Positions 17,266 to 25,742 of a stretch of DNA of 64,000 nucleotides are shown here, in pieces. The position numbers and the translations under genes are program-made. The DNA is from Microvirga sp. VF16 (GTDB lineage Bacteria > Pseudomonadota > Alphaproteobacteria > Rhizobiales > Beijerinckiaceae). The notes under the pieces were generated by a model. The model did no database searches and was not told the DNA's origin. It was given only the letters and a program-made list of their open reading frames with translations. Numbering within the stretch: the first letter of the stretch is position 1; each line of letters starts with the position of its first letter. The DNA is taken from positions 2,501,501 through 2,565,500 of the forward strand of contig NZ_CP069354.1 of assembly GCF_016864375.1 (NCBI RefSeq). Direction: 5' to 3'.

Positions 17266-17757
17266 ATGGGTGACCTGCTTGTCAGTCTATATGCTCCAGG
17301 GTTTGAAAGCCTCGGGCAGCCAACCGAGCGAACGGATCTGACGATCCGGCCGGTCCTTGCGCCTGAACGACACATCGTCGTCGATTGGATCCAACGGCAC
17401 TTCAGCCAGAACTGGGCGAGTGAAGCCGCCGTCGCCATCGGACATCAGCCGTCCTCCTGTCTCATCGCCTTGAGCAAGGACGAGCTTGTCGGATTTGCGT
17501 GCTACGATGCGATTGCGCGAGGCTTCTTCGGGCCCACCGGGGTCGCAGAGGCGTCTCGGGGCAAAGGGATCGGCGCCGCATTGCTGCACAGTACGCTGCT
17601 TACCATGAAGAGCATGGGCTATGCCTATGCCATCATCGGCGATCCCGGTCCTACGCGCTTCTACATCGACACCGTCGGCGCGATTGAGATTCCGGCCTCA
17701 GGCAAGGGGATCTACACCAACATGCTGAGAACACCCAAACCGGCCGCCGTTCCATAG
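17266..17757 (+). CDS. GNAT-family N-acetyltransferase
   Basis: A 163-residue protein with the GNAT fold. The acetyl-CoA loop is ASRGKGIGAALLHST, and IRPVLAPERHIVVDWIQRHF forms the N-terminal part. It transfers an acyl group from acetyl-CoA to an amine. It is the first gene of a plus-strand run with NagZ (45 bp gap) and an Opp-type transporter. An amino sugar or cell-wall-derived amine as acceptor is therefore plausible, though nothing in the sequence fixes it. GGAATAGGC precedes the ATG. Confidence 0.82.
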   Translation: MGDLLVSLYAPGFESLGQPTERTDLTIRPVLAPERHIVVDWIQRHFSQNWASEAAVAIGHQPSSCLIALSKDELVGFACYDAIARGFFGPTGVAEASRGKGIGAALLHSTLLTMKSMGYAYAIIGDPGPTRFYIDTVGAIEIPASGKGIYTNMLRTPKPAAVP

Positions 17758-17802
17758 ACGCTGTCGCGTGCGAAGCACTTCACCTCCAACACATAGAGTC
17801 CG

Positions 17803-18828
17803 ATGTCCCAGAACGTCCCACTTGCTCTTTTCGTCGGCATTCCGAACCCGGTTCTCGATGCCGACGAGGTCGCGTTGTTTCGTGAGACAAATCCGTACGG
17901 CCTCTTCGTGGGGCGCCGCAACCTGAAGACGCCGGATCAGGTGAAGGCCCTGGTGGCACAATTCCGTGATGCCGTCGGACGGGACGATGCACCGATCTTC
18001 ACCGATCAGGAGGGTGGGCGCGTGCAGCATCTCGACGCCGGCCCATGGCCGTCGTTCCGCTCGTTCCGCGACTTCTCTCGTCTTGCCGACCATGACATGG
18101 ATCTCGCCAAGCACGCCTTACGCCTCTCCTCGCACGCCATGGGGACCATGATGACGGAGCTTGGACTGGCGAGCGGGTGCTCGCCCGTGCTCGATCTGGT
18201 CTTCGAGAGCACCAGTGCCGTGATCGGAGCACGCTCGTTCGGCCCGGATCCCGAGCGGGTCGCCGCGCTCGGTCGTGTCGTCGTCGACAGCCTGCTCGAG
18301 GTGGGCAACCTGCCGATCATGAAGCACATTCCCGGCCACGGACGCGCCACGGCCGACAGTCATAAAGAGCGCCCGGTAGTACGCGAAAGCCGTGCTGTCC
18401 TCGCGGCAACGGACTTCAAGCCGTTTCTGGATCTCATCGACACGCCCTGGGCCATGGTGTCCCACGTGGTTTACGCAGCCTATGACGAGGAACGGCCGGC
18501 TTCGATCTCGCCCGTCATCTGCAACGACGTCATACGGGGCGAACTCGGTTATCAGGGCGTGCTCATCTCCGATTGCCTGTTCATGGAATCGCTGCGCGGA
18601 CCGTTGCCGGAGCGCGTTCGCCAGACGCTCGATGCCGGATGCGACATTGCCCTGCACAGCCATGGCACAACGGCGGAGAGCCTTGCGGCAGCGAGGGCCG
18701 CCCGTCCGCTTTCGGCGGAATCCCTGGCACGGATCGAGGCCGGAAAGCGGCGCCTCGGTTCGCTCAAAGTCGATGTTCGGCAGCTTCATGCGGAGGTCGA
18801 AGACATCTTCGCCCGTCTTCCGCAATAG
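17803..18828 (+). CDS. nagZ: Beta-N-acetylhexosaminidase (GH3, NagZ)
   Basis: A 341-residue protein, the normal NagZ length, without a signal peptide and therefore cytoplasmic. The NagZ signature is complete: KHIPGHGRATADSH, with the His of the His-Asp dyad in DSH. The nucleophile Asp is in GVLISDCLFMESL. NagZ removes terminal GlcNAc from GlcNAc-anhydroMurNAc peptides in cell-wall recycling and can also cut chitin oligosaccharides. Here it is followed 44 bp later by a family 5 solute-binding protein and a full ABC importer, so it probably acts on what that importer brings in. The gene may be a second, catabolic nagZ rather than the housekeeping copy. Confidence 0.92.
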   Translation: MSQNVPLALFVGIPNPVLDADEVALFRETNPYGLFVGRRNLKTPDQVKALVAQFRDAVGRDDAPIFTDQEGGRVQHLDAGPWPSFRSFRDFSRLADHDMDLAKHALRLSSHAMGTMMTELGLASGCSPVLDLVFESTSAVIGARSFGPDPERVAALGRVVVDSLLEVGNLPIMKHIPGHGRATADSHKERPVVRESRAVLAATDFKPFLDLIDTPWAMVSHVVYAAYDEERPASISPVICNDVIRGELGYQGVLISDCLFMESLRGPLPERVRQTLDAGCDIALHSHGTTAESLAAARAARPLSAESLARIEAGKRRLGSLKVDVRQLHAEVEDIFARLPQ

Positions 18829-18872
18829 AGCTGTCCAGGGCGTAATAAGTTGAATAAAAAGAGGGAAAATCA

Positions 18873-20525
18873 ATGAAACGATCTTCAGCACTCCTGGCAA
18901 TGACGATGCTGGGTGCCCTGACACTGCCCGCCGCCGCCCAGACCGTGCTCACGGTCAATGTCGAGCCTGCAACGACATGGGTGCGTAACTTCAATCCGTT
19001 CAATCAGACATCGGCTCGGCAGAGCACGCTCGACTTCATCTACGAGCCGCTGATCGTCTTCAACCGCTTCGACGACAACAGGCCGAATTACCGCCTTGCG
19101 GAGAGCTACAAGCTCGCCGAGGATCTCAAGAGCATTGAGTTCAAGCTGCGGGATGGCCTGAAATGGTCCGACGGGAAGCCGCTGACGGCGTCAGATGTCG
19201 TCTTCACCTACAATTACATCAAGCAATATCCGGCGCTGGATTTCGTCTCGATCTGGCAGTTCATCAGCGGGGTCGAGCAGGTCGACAAGCAGACCGTGCG
19301 CTTCACGCTTCGCCAGCCGAGCGCGCTTGCGGTCGACCGCCTGATCGCACTCCCGATCGTGCCCGAGCATGTCTGGAAGGACATCAAGGAGCCTGTCACC
19401 TTCGCCAACGAGACCCCGGTCGGCAGCGGCCCGATGACCGAGGTGACGCGCTTCACCCCGCAGACCTACGATCAATGCCGCAACCCGCATTACTGGGATG
19501 CGGCCCGTCTTGCCATCGACTGCATGCGCTTCCCACAGCTCGCCGACAACAATCAGATCCTGGCGGCGTCCGCCGGCGGTCAGCTCGATTGGGGCGTGGC
19601 CTTCCTGCCCGACGTGAAGAAGACTTTCGTCGCCAAGGACCCGCAGCATCACAAGTACTGGTATGCGGCAGGCAGCATGGTGGAGTTCCTGCTCAATCAG
19701 GAGACATCCAACGAGAACAATCGCAAGGCGTTCAAGGATCTCAACTTCCGCCGCGCGGTCAGCATGACCCTGGACCGCAAGGCCATGGTCGACGTGGCGG
19801 GCTATGGCTACCCGACGCTGAACGAAGACCCGACCGCCTTCGGCGAAGTCTACAAGATCTGGTCCGATCCGAAGGTGAAGGCGGAGCTCGGAAAATACAC
19901 GACCTATGATCTCGATGGCGCCAAGGCGCTGCTCGACAAGGCCGGATATGTCGACAAGAACCGCGATGGCTTCCGCGACAACCCGGATGGCACGCCGATC
20001 GCCTTCAATATCATCGTGCCGAACTCCTGGAGCGACTGGATCGACACAGTGCAGATCGCCATCGAAGGGCTGCGCGAAGCCGGCATCAATGCCAGCATGG
20101 GAACGCCCGAGGAGGCCGTCTGGTCGCAGAACCTGATCAGCGGTTCCTTCGATGCTGCCATCAACAGCATTCCGGTCGCGGCCACCCCTTACTACATGTA
20201 TCAGCGCGCCTTCACCAAGGCCGATGCCGGCAAGACGCGCTTCACGGCGCAGCGCTGGTTCAACGATGAGCTCGAAGGTCTGATCGTGAAATTCGCGCAG
20301 ACGCCGGATCAGGCCCAGCAGAAGACCATCATGAACGGCGCGCAGCGGATCGTGGCGGAAAATCTCCCGTTCTTCCCTGTCTATAACAGCGCCACTTGGT
20401 ATCAGTACAACACCAAGCGCTTCACGGGCTGGGCGAGCGGCGAGAACCCCTTCGTCAACCCGACGATCTCGCGCCAGAACCCGGCCCGGTTGCTCCATCT
20501 CCTGGCGCTCAAGCCGGTCAAGTGA
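18873..20525 (+). CDS. Periplasmic solute-binding protein, family 5 (Opp/Dpp/chitin-oligosaccharide type)
   Basis: A 550-residue protein with a Sec signal peptide (MKRSSALLAMTMLGALTLPA, cleavage near AAAQ). SBP_bac_5 features include NYRLAESYKLAEDLKSIEFK, LRDGLKWSDGKPLTASDVVF and NFRRAVSMTLDRKAMVDV. Family 5 proteins bind peptides, nickel, opines or oligosaccharides; the Vibrio chitin-oligosaccharide binding protein is in this family. The preceding nagZ makes a GlcNAc-containing ligand the best guess. GAGGG precedes the ATG. The gap to the first permease holds a long palindromic repeat, which may lower downstream expression relative to this gene. Confidence 0.9.
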   Translation: MKRSSALLAMTMLGALTLPAAAQTVLTVNVEPATTWVRNFNPFNQTSARQSTLDFIYEPLIVFNRFDDNRPNYRLAESYKLAEDLKSIEFKLRDGLKWSDGKPLTASDVVFTYNYIKQYPALDFVSIWQFISGVEQVDKQTVRFTLRQPSALAVDRLIALPIVPEHVWKDIKEPVTFANETPVGSGPMTEVTRFTPQTYDQCRNPHYWDAARLAIDCMRFPQLADNNQILAASAGGQLDWGVAFLPDVKKTFVAKDPQHHKYWYAAGSMVEFLLNQETSNENNRKAFKDLNFRRAVSMTLDRKAMVDVAGYGYPTLNEDPTAFGEVYKIWSDPKVKAELGKYTTYDLDGAKALLDKAGYVDKNRDGFRDNPDGTPIAFNIIVPNSWSDWIDTVQIAIEGLREAGINASMGTPEEAVWSQNLISGSFDAAINSIPVAATPYYMYQRAFTKADAGKTRFTAQRWFNDELEGLIVKFAQTPDQAQQKTIMNGAQRIVAENLPFFPVYNSATWYQYNTKRFTGWASGENPFVNPTISRQNPARLLHLLALKPVK

Positions 20526-20529
20526 TCTA

Positions 20530-20685
20530 GCGCATCGTGCGGACCCAGAGGGCCGCGTCAGCGACCCGAAGGGCCACGCCAGTGAAAAGTGGCCCCGGTT
20601 TTCCGCGCCGAACGATGCGCACATCAAAGAAGAGAGCATCGGATGGATCCCAAAAGTGCAAATCCACTTTTGGGTCCGATGCTCT
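20530..20685. repeat. Composite palindromic repeat, inverted, between binding-protein and permease genes
   Basis: Element B comes first, inverted (GCGCATCGTGCGG at 20530 to GAACGATGCGC at 20620), and is lengthened by about 40 bp of inserted sequence after GCGGACCC. Element A follows at 20633-20685 (AGAGCATCGGATGGATCC to GGGTCCGATGCTCT). It begins a few bases after the binding-protein stop codon and lies inside the operon, where its hairpins would form in the mRNA. Confidence 0.85.
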
Positions 20686-20732
20686 AGCGCAGTGGGGAAG
20701 CGGCTTGTCCGCTTCCCCAATTTGAGGTTTCG

Positions 20733-21710
20733 ATGGCTTTTCTTTTCAGGCGCCTGGGATTTTATCTTGCGGCCTTTGTCGCCGCTGCGACCGTCAATTT
20801 CTTTCTGCCCAGGCTCATGCCCGGTGATCCGATCGAGATCATGTTTTCGAGCGCGGGGAGCGATCTCTCCGTTGAGAACCTCGAAGCCTTGAAGCTGACC
20901 TTCGGGTTTGTCGACGGTCCTCTCTGGCAGCAATATCTGACTTATCTGCAAAGTGTCTTCACGGGCGATCTCGGTCGATCCATCAAATACTTCCCGCTGC
21001 CCGTGACGGAATTGCTGGGCCGCGCGCTGATCTGGACCGTCGGCCTGATGGGAACCGCGACACTCATCAGCTTCACTCTGGGCACCGTGCTCGGCATCAT
21101 GGCAGCCTGGAGGCGTGGGAGCACCTTCGACGTCGTCTTCTCCGTCGGGGCCATCATGGCGACATCGATGCCCGCCATGGTTCTGTCGCTGGTCGCCCTT
21201 TATATCTTCGGCTTCGAGCTCAAATGGTTTCCGACCGGCTATGCGGCCGACCCCGGACTGGATCCCGCTTTCTCGTGGCAATATCTGTCCAGCATCGTCC
21301 GGCATGGCATCCTTCCTGTCCTGACCCTGTCCATCGTGCTGACGGGCGGGTTCGTGGTGACCATGCGCAACAACATGATCAATCTTCTGGGCGAGGATTA
21401 CATCGTCATGGCCCGGGCGAAGGGTTTGTCGGACAGTCGCGTGATGTTCTGGTATGCGGCGCGCAATGCGCTTCTGCCGACGGTGAGCAGTCTCGCCATC
21501 GCCATCGGGACCGTGCTGGGCGGATCCCTCGTCACGGAAGTCGTCTTCAACTATCCAGGGCTCGGCAACACCCTGTATCAGGCGATCCTCGCCCGGGATT
21601 ATCCCGTGATCCAGGGACAATTGCTGATCATGACCCTTGCCATGCTCACGGCCAATTTCATCGTGGATGTCAGCTATGTCCTGCTGGATCCGCGGTTGCG
21701 GAGGGCCTGA
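20733..21710 (+). CDS. ABC transporter permease, DppB/OppB type (system 1)
   Basis: A 325-residue inner-membrane protein with six helices. The N-terminus (FRRLGFYLAAFVAAATVNFF, then LPRLMPGDP) is typical of the DppB family. The EAA loop that contacts the ATPase is ARAKGLSDSRVMFWYAARN followed by ALLPT. It forms the channel with the DppC-type partner encoded 1 bp downstream (TGACATG). The operon order is GNAT, nagZ, binding protein, permease, permease, ATPase, ATPase. Confidence 0.92.
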   Translation: MAFLFRRLGFYLAAFVAAATVNFFLPRLMPGDPIEIMFSSAGSDLSVENLEALKLTFGFVDGPLWQQYLTYLQSVFTGDLGRSIKYFPLPVTELLGRALIWTVGLMGTATLISFTLGTVLGIMAAWRRGSTFDVVFSVGAIMATSMPAMVLSLVALYIFGFELKWFPTGYAADPGLDPAFSWQYLSSIVRHGILPVLTLSIVLTGGFVVTMRNNMINLLGEDYIVMARAKGLSDSRVMFWYAARNALLPTVSSLAIAIGTVLGGSLVTEVVFNYPGLGNTLYQAILARDYPVIQGQLLIMTLAMLTANFIVDVSYVLLDPRLRRA

Positions 21711-21711
21711 C

Positions 21712-22602
21712 ATGGGGGCGGTTCTGAGAAGTTTTGGACATAATAAGAAAGCTCTGGTTGGCCTCGTCATCGTCGCGATCATCGTCGCTCTGGCGATCGC
21801 GGCGCCCTGGCTGACGGAGTACGATCCGACCCGGCGCGTCGGGCGCCCGCACCAGCCGCCGAGCTGGGACCATTGGCTCGGGACGACGCGCATCGGACAG
21901 GACGTGTTCTCACGTCTCCTTTACGGTGCCCGTACCTCGCTGGCGGTCGGCTTCGGTGCCGGCCTGCTGATCACGGCCGTCGGAACCGTCCTCGGGATCG
22001 TGGCAGGATACAGGGGAGGGCGCACGGACGAGGTCATCAGCTTTCTGACGAACATGGTGCTCGTGGTGCCGAACCTGCCGCTTCTTCTCGTTCTCGCGGC
22101 CTTCATCGGACAGGCGAGCCCCTGGGTGATAGCCCTGATCCTCGGTGTCACGTCCTGGGCCTGGGGCGCGCGGGTCACGCGTGCGGAGACCTTGTCCGTC
22201 AAGCAGAAGGACTTCGTGAAGTCGGCCGAGATGCTGGGCGAGCCGTCCTGGCGCATCATGCTGTTCGAGATTTTTCCCAATGTGATCTCCATCGTCGGGA
22301 TCAACTTCGTCGGCAGCGTGATTTTCGCGGTCATCACGGAGGCCACCCTTGAATTCCTGGGGCTTGGCGATCCCAAGACCGTCTCCTGGGGCATGATGCT
22401 GTTCAACGCTCAGAATGCCTCGGCGCTGCAGGTGGGAGCCTGGTGGGACATCCTGAGCCCCTGTTTCGCCCTGATCGCCTTGGGAGCGGGACTGTCGCTG
22501 CTGAACTTTGCCGTCGATGAGATCGCCAATCCGCGCCTGCGCACGGGCAATACCTTGTCGCGCTGGTCCTTGATGATGCGTCGCAGGGAGGGCCGTCTAT
22601 GA
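21712..22602 (+). CDS. ABC transporter permease, DppC/OppC type (system 1)
   Basis: A 296-residue inner-membrane protein with the DppC N-terminal segment (FGHNKKALVGLVIVAIIVAL), then LGTTRIGQDVFSRLLYGART, the usual DppC motif. The ATPase-contact loop is VKSAEMLGEPSWRIMLFEIF. I chose ATG 21712, one base after the DppB stop. A longer in-frame reading from 21637 only overlaps the previous gene. It overlaps the first ATPase gene by 4 bp, so the four transporter core genes are tightly coupled. Confidence 0.92.
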   Translation: MGAVLRSFGHNKKALVGLVIVAIIVALAIAAPWLTEYDPTRRVGRPHQPPSWDHWLGTTRIGQDVFSRLLYGARTSLAVGFGAGLLITAVGTVLGIVAGYRGGRTDEVISFLTNMVLVVPNLPLLLVLAAFIGQASPWVIALILGVTSWAWGARVTRAETLSVKQKDFVKSAEMLGEPSWRIMLFEIFPNVISIVGINFVGSVIFAVITEATLEFLGLGDPKTVSWGMMLFNAQNASALQVGAWWDILSPCFALIALGAGLSLLNFAVDEIANPRLRTGNTLSRWSLMMRRREGRL

Positions 22603-23420
22603 TCGCCAATCCTCTGCTCTCCGTACAGAATCTCACCATCGACTACATCGGAGCGAAGACCGATTTCCGGGCCGTCGACAATGTCAGCTTCGATATCGCT
22701 CCAGGCGAGGTCTTCGGACTGGCCGGCGAGTCCGGCTGCGGCAAGAGCACGATCGCCTATGCGATCAACCGCCTGCACAAGCCGCCGGCTCTCATTCGGC
22801 AAGGCAGGATCCTCTTCGAGGGGCAGGATGTCCTCGACCTCGACGACAAGGCCCTCAAGGAGTTCCGCTGGCACAAGGTCGCCATGGTGTTCCAGAGCGC
22901 CATGAATTCCCTCAATCCGGTCCTGAGGGTGGAAGCTCAGTTTCACGACCTGCTGAAGCGGCATCGCGGGTACTCGAAGGCGCAGTCGCGGGAGCGCGCG
23001 GCCGAGATGCTGAGGCTCGTCGATATTCCGCCTGAGCGCATGCGCGACTACCCGCATCAATTCTCGGGCGGCATGCGCCAGCGCATCGTCATTGCCATCT
23101 GCATGGCTCTCGATCCCAAGCTCGTGGTGATGGATGAGCCGACGACCGCGCTCGATGTGGTCGTCCAGCGTGAGATCCTGCAGCGGATCGACGAGCTGCG
23201 CCGCAGCCGCGGCTTCTCGGTTCTGTTCATCACCCACGATCTCGGGCTGATGGTGCAGTTCTGCGACCGGATCGGCATCATGCTGCGCGGGAACTTGGTC
23301 GAGCAGGGCGCGTCCGAACAGATCTTCCACCGGCCGCAGCATGACTACACGAAGCAGCTCTGGGCTTCGTTCCCGACACTGCACGGGGATCCGATCAAGC
23401 TGGAAAGGGCATCAGGATGA
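22599..23420 (+). CDS. ABC transporter ATPase, DppD type, short (system 1)
   Basis: A 273-residue cytoplasmic ATPase. Walker A is GESGCGKST (43-51), followed by the Q-loop MVFQSAMNSLNP, the signature [12 protein letters not shown] and Walker [13 protein letters not shown]. It is about 50 residues shorter than usual DppD proteins and lacks the C-terminal oligopeptide-binding-protein extension with its cysteine cluster, which the DppD/F proteins of the other two systems here still have. ATGA overlaps link it to both neighbours. It powers uptake with the DppF-type partner. Confidence 0.92.
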   Translation: MIANPLLSVQNLTIDYIGAKTDFRAVDNVSFDIAPGEVFGLAGESGCGKSTIAYAINRLHKPPALIRQGRILFEGQDVLDLDDKALKEFRWHKVAMVFQSAMNSLNPVLRVEAQFHDLLKRHRGYSKAQSRERAAEMLRLVDIPPERMRDYPHQFSGGMRQRIVIAICMALDPKLVVMDEPTTALDVVVQREILQRIDELRRSRGFSVLFITHDLGLMVQFCDRIGIMLRGNLVEQGASEQIFHRPQHDYTKQLWASFPTLHGDPIKLERASG

Positions 23421-24325
23421 TGGTTCAGGAGCCGATCATCGCACTTGAACGGGTGAGCAAAAGCTTCGGGCTTGGCGGCAAGGCCGTGCGGGCCGCCCAT
23501 GACATCACCTTTGCGCTGCATCCCGGACGAACCGTGGCGCTGGTCGGAGAATCCGGGAGCGGAAAGACCACCTGCGCCCGCCTCGTCATGCGCGAGTATC
23601 AGCCGGATGGCGGAAAGATCCTGTTTCGCGGCAAGGACCTGAATGAGAAGGGGGCCGTCAGCCTCAAGGAATACCGGCGCGCCATCCAGATGATCTTTCA
23701 GGATCCGTTCGCGTCGCTCAACCCGGCACATACGGTCGACTTCATCCTCCGACGTCCGCTCGCGCTCGGCCAGCCGCATCTCAAGGGAAGGGCGGTTGAC
23801 GAGACGATCGCCAGCCTTTTGCGCCGCGTGGAGCTCGATCCCGATGCCGTCACGCACAAGCATCCGCACGAACTCTCCGGCGGGCAGCGACAGCGCATCA
23901 ACATCGCCAGGACCCTCGCCATGGGCGCTCAGGTCATCGTCGCCGACGAGCCGACATCGATGCTGGACGTTTCAGTGCGGCTCGGTGTCCTGAACCTGCT
24001 CAATGAGATGAAACGGGACCTCGGGGTTGCGCTGCTCTACATCACCCACGATCTGGCGACCGCCCGCTATGTCGCCGAGGACATCCTCGTGATGTATGCG
24101 GGGCAGATCGTCGAGTGGGGGGATGTTCACCGGGTGCTGAGCAATCCGCAACACCCCTATACGCGCCTTCTCCTGTCGGCCGTGCCCAATCCCGAGATCC
24201 GCTTCGACAATCCGGGCGCGAGACTGGATCCGCGTGAGGTCGATGCCATCCGCAGAGGAGCCCAGCATCTTCAGGATCGCGTCATCGAGGTCGGGCCGGA
24301 CCATTTTACCCGTCAGGCCGCCTGA
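23417..24325 (+). CDS. ABC transporter ATPase, DppF type (system 1)
   Basis: A 302-residue ATPase. Walker A is GESGSGKTT, the Q-loop MIFQDPFASLNP, the signature LSGGQRQRINIA and Walker B VIVADEPTSMLD. The C-terminus (HPYTRLLLSAVPNPEIRF) ends without the PSGCxFxxRC cysteine motif typical of OppF, matching its DppD partner. This pair thus belongs to a subfamily distinct from systems 2 and 3. It is the last gene of the operon; a strong terminator hairpin follows within 30-85 bp. Confidence 0.92.
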   Translation: MMVQEPIIALERVSKSFGLGGKAVRAAHDITFALHPGRTVALVGESGSGKTTCARLVMREYQPDGGKILFRGKDLNEKGAVSLKEYRRAIQMIFQDPFASLNPAHTVDFILRRPLALGQPHLKGRAVDETIASLLRRVELDPDAVTHKHPHELSGGQRQRINIARTLAMGAQVIVADEPTSMLDVSVRLGVLNLLNEMKRDLGVALLYITHDLATARYVAEDILVMYAGQIVEWGDVHRVLSNPQHPYTRLLLSAVPNPEIRFDNPGARLDPREVDAIRRGAQHLQDRVIEVGPDHFTRQAA

Positions 24326-24353
24326 ATCCGCGACGGTGATCCAGCGAGACGTT

Positions 24354-24410
24354 GAGTGTGGCGAGCCGATCCGTTCTTCAGGTCCGGCTCGCCAGCTCAC
24401 TCCTTGTTTT
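24354..24410. terminator. Rho-independent terminator between converging genes
   Basis: Stem TGGCGAGCCG (24359-24368) pairs with CGGCTCGCCA (24385-24394). Outer arms GAGTG and CACTC extend it after a 3-base bulge, and CTTGTTTT follows. It ends the system 1 operon on the plus strand and, being a hairpin, may also serve the minus-strand gene that stops at 24416. Confidence 0.75.
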
Positions 24411-24415
24411 CTCGA

Positions 24416-25615
24416 TCAGTCGGGCCAGCGCATGATCGCCTGAGAGGACCGATTGCGCCGGTTATCGAGCGGAGTGGCAATGATTTCATTCGATTGCCGG
24501 GCCTTCTCCAGTTCCTCGACGAGCCGTTCCGCGACAACGGTTTCCTGTCCCGGATGCAGGTTGCACGGGTCGAGATAGAAATAGCCGTGCTCGACCTCGT
24601 GGTCGCGAACGATGATCGGCGTGCGTCCGGACGCGAGAGCATCGGCGAGATCCCAGGCCGTGATGTGGGCTCCCTTGGGCTCGATGGCGACCTTGAGACG
24701 ATCGAGCGGATTGTTGGTCGGGTCCGCCTCGCGGATCGGCGTCACGCCGGGGCGGCCGGAGAGCGTCTGCTCCCAGAGCTCCAGATACCGCGTCTCACGC
24801 TCGCGGACAGCCGCATGATCGCGCTTCTCCCAGGCTTCGAGAGCCGCGATGGTGCCGAGCATGCCTTCCTTGCCGACCTTCATGCCGCGGCCGATGCCCA
24901 TGTTCTGCATGTAGGTGGCGCGCACGAGTTCGGTGCGGCCGGCCACGATGCCGCCGGTCGGGCCTCCGAGGAACTTATGGGAGGAATAGAGCGCGATGTC
25001 GGCGCCGGTGGCCAGGAAGCCCTTCAGGTCGTATTCCGAGGCTGCGTCGACGATCACCGGCACGCCGCGTGCATGGCAGATCTCGACGAATTCCTTGAGC
25101 GGGATCAGGCCGTACTGCACGGTGTGGTGCGACACGACGTAAACCGCAGCGGCGGTTCGCTCGTTGATCGCTCCATTGAGCTGGTAGCCATAGGCCGAGG
25201 TGGCCTGGCCCACGGGCACGACCTTCGCACCGGCAAGACGGATGCCCTGCTCGACAGGTGCGCCATAGCTGACCATGTGTCCCGTCATGAGCAGCACTTC
25301 GTTCTTCAGGCCCTCGGTATCGGGAAGTCGCTCAATCGCGGCGAGATTGCATCCGGTCATGGCGCCCGCAACCGCAAGCGTGATGGCCGCTGAGCAGGAC
25401 GCTGTCACGAAACCGGCTTCCGTGTCGCAGAGGCGCGCGATCACACGGCTGGCCTTCTTCTGCATGTCGCCGATCTCGACGAATTGCGGAAGGATCGCCG
25501 AGACAGCGGCAACCGCTTCGGGCACGACGATGGATGCTCCGAGCGACGTCATGGTGCCGGATACGTTGATGACGGGGCGAAGGCCAAGGTCCGGCCGGAT
25601 GTCTTTCTGTGTCAT
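24416..25615 (-). CDS. SelA-like PLP-dependent enzyme (DgaE/cog1921 type)
   Basis: A 399-residue cytoplasmic protein of fold type I. The PLP lysine is Lys214 in [13 protein letters not shown] and the ring-binding Asp is Asp190 in [12 protein letters not shown]. The start [16 protein letters not shown] is typical of selenocysteine-synthase-like proteins that are not real SelA; relatives such as DgaE are ammonia-lyases on amino-sugar acids. In this window it is separated from the RidA-amidohydrolase operon only by the divergent iclR gene. Beta-elimination of an amino acid released by the amidohydrolase would produce an enamine, the substrate type of RidA. The exact substrate is unknown. Confidence 0.82.
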   Translation of the reverse strand: MTQKDIRPDLGLRPVINVSGTMTSLGASIVVPEAVAAVSAILPQFVEIGDMQKKASRVIARLCDTEAGFVTASCSAAITLAVAGAMTGCNLAAIERLPDTEGLKNEVLLMTGHMVSYGAPVEQGIRLAGAKVVPVGQATSAYGYQLNGAINERTAAAVYVVSHHTVQYGLIPLKEFVEICHARGVPVIVDAASEYDLKGFLATGADIALYSSHKFLGGPTGGIVAGRTELVRATYMQNMGIGRGMKVGKEGMLGTIAALEAWEKRDHAAVRERETRYLELWEQTLSGRPGVTPIREADPTNNPLDRLKVAIEPKGAHITAWDLADALASGRTPIIVRDHEVEHGYFYLDPCNLHPGQETVVAERLVEELEKARQSNEIIATPLDNRRNRSSQAIMRWPD

Positions 25616-25646
25616 GGGGCTCTTTGTCTCTATGTTTTATGTTGCC

Positions 25647-25663
25647 GGAATGGCGTATATTCC
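25647..25663. promoter_or_regulatory. Candidate IclR-type operator
   Basis: GGAATGGCGTATATTCC has 5-bp inverted arms (GGAAT/ATTCC) around 7 bases. It lies between the divergent SelA-like and iclR genes, 32 bp from the former's ATG and 80 bp from the latter. IclR-family operators are often TGGAA/TTCCA-like palindromes. No copy was found by eye before the operon at 33666. Confidence 0.4.
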
Positions 25664-25742
25664 ATTATTGAGGAAGCGCATGATGAGATGCTGCCAGTCG
25701 TAGCGGTGGGCCGCAATTTCTGAAGATCCGGGGGAAGATCCA

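Noticed and set aside
19191..21893. A 900-codon minus-strand open frame across the system 1 binding-protein and permease genes
   Set aside because: It is antisense to two clearly real genes and runs through the palindromic repeat. Its composition is that of a GC-rich shadow frame.
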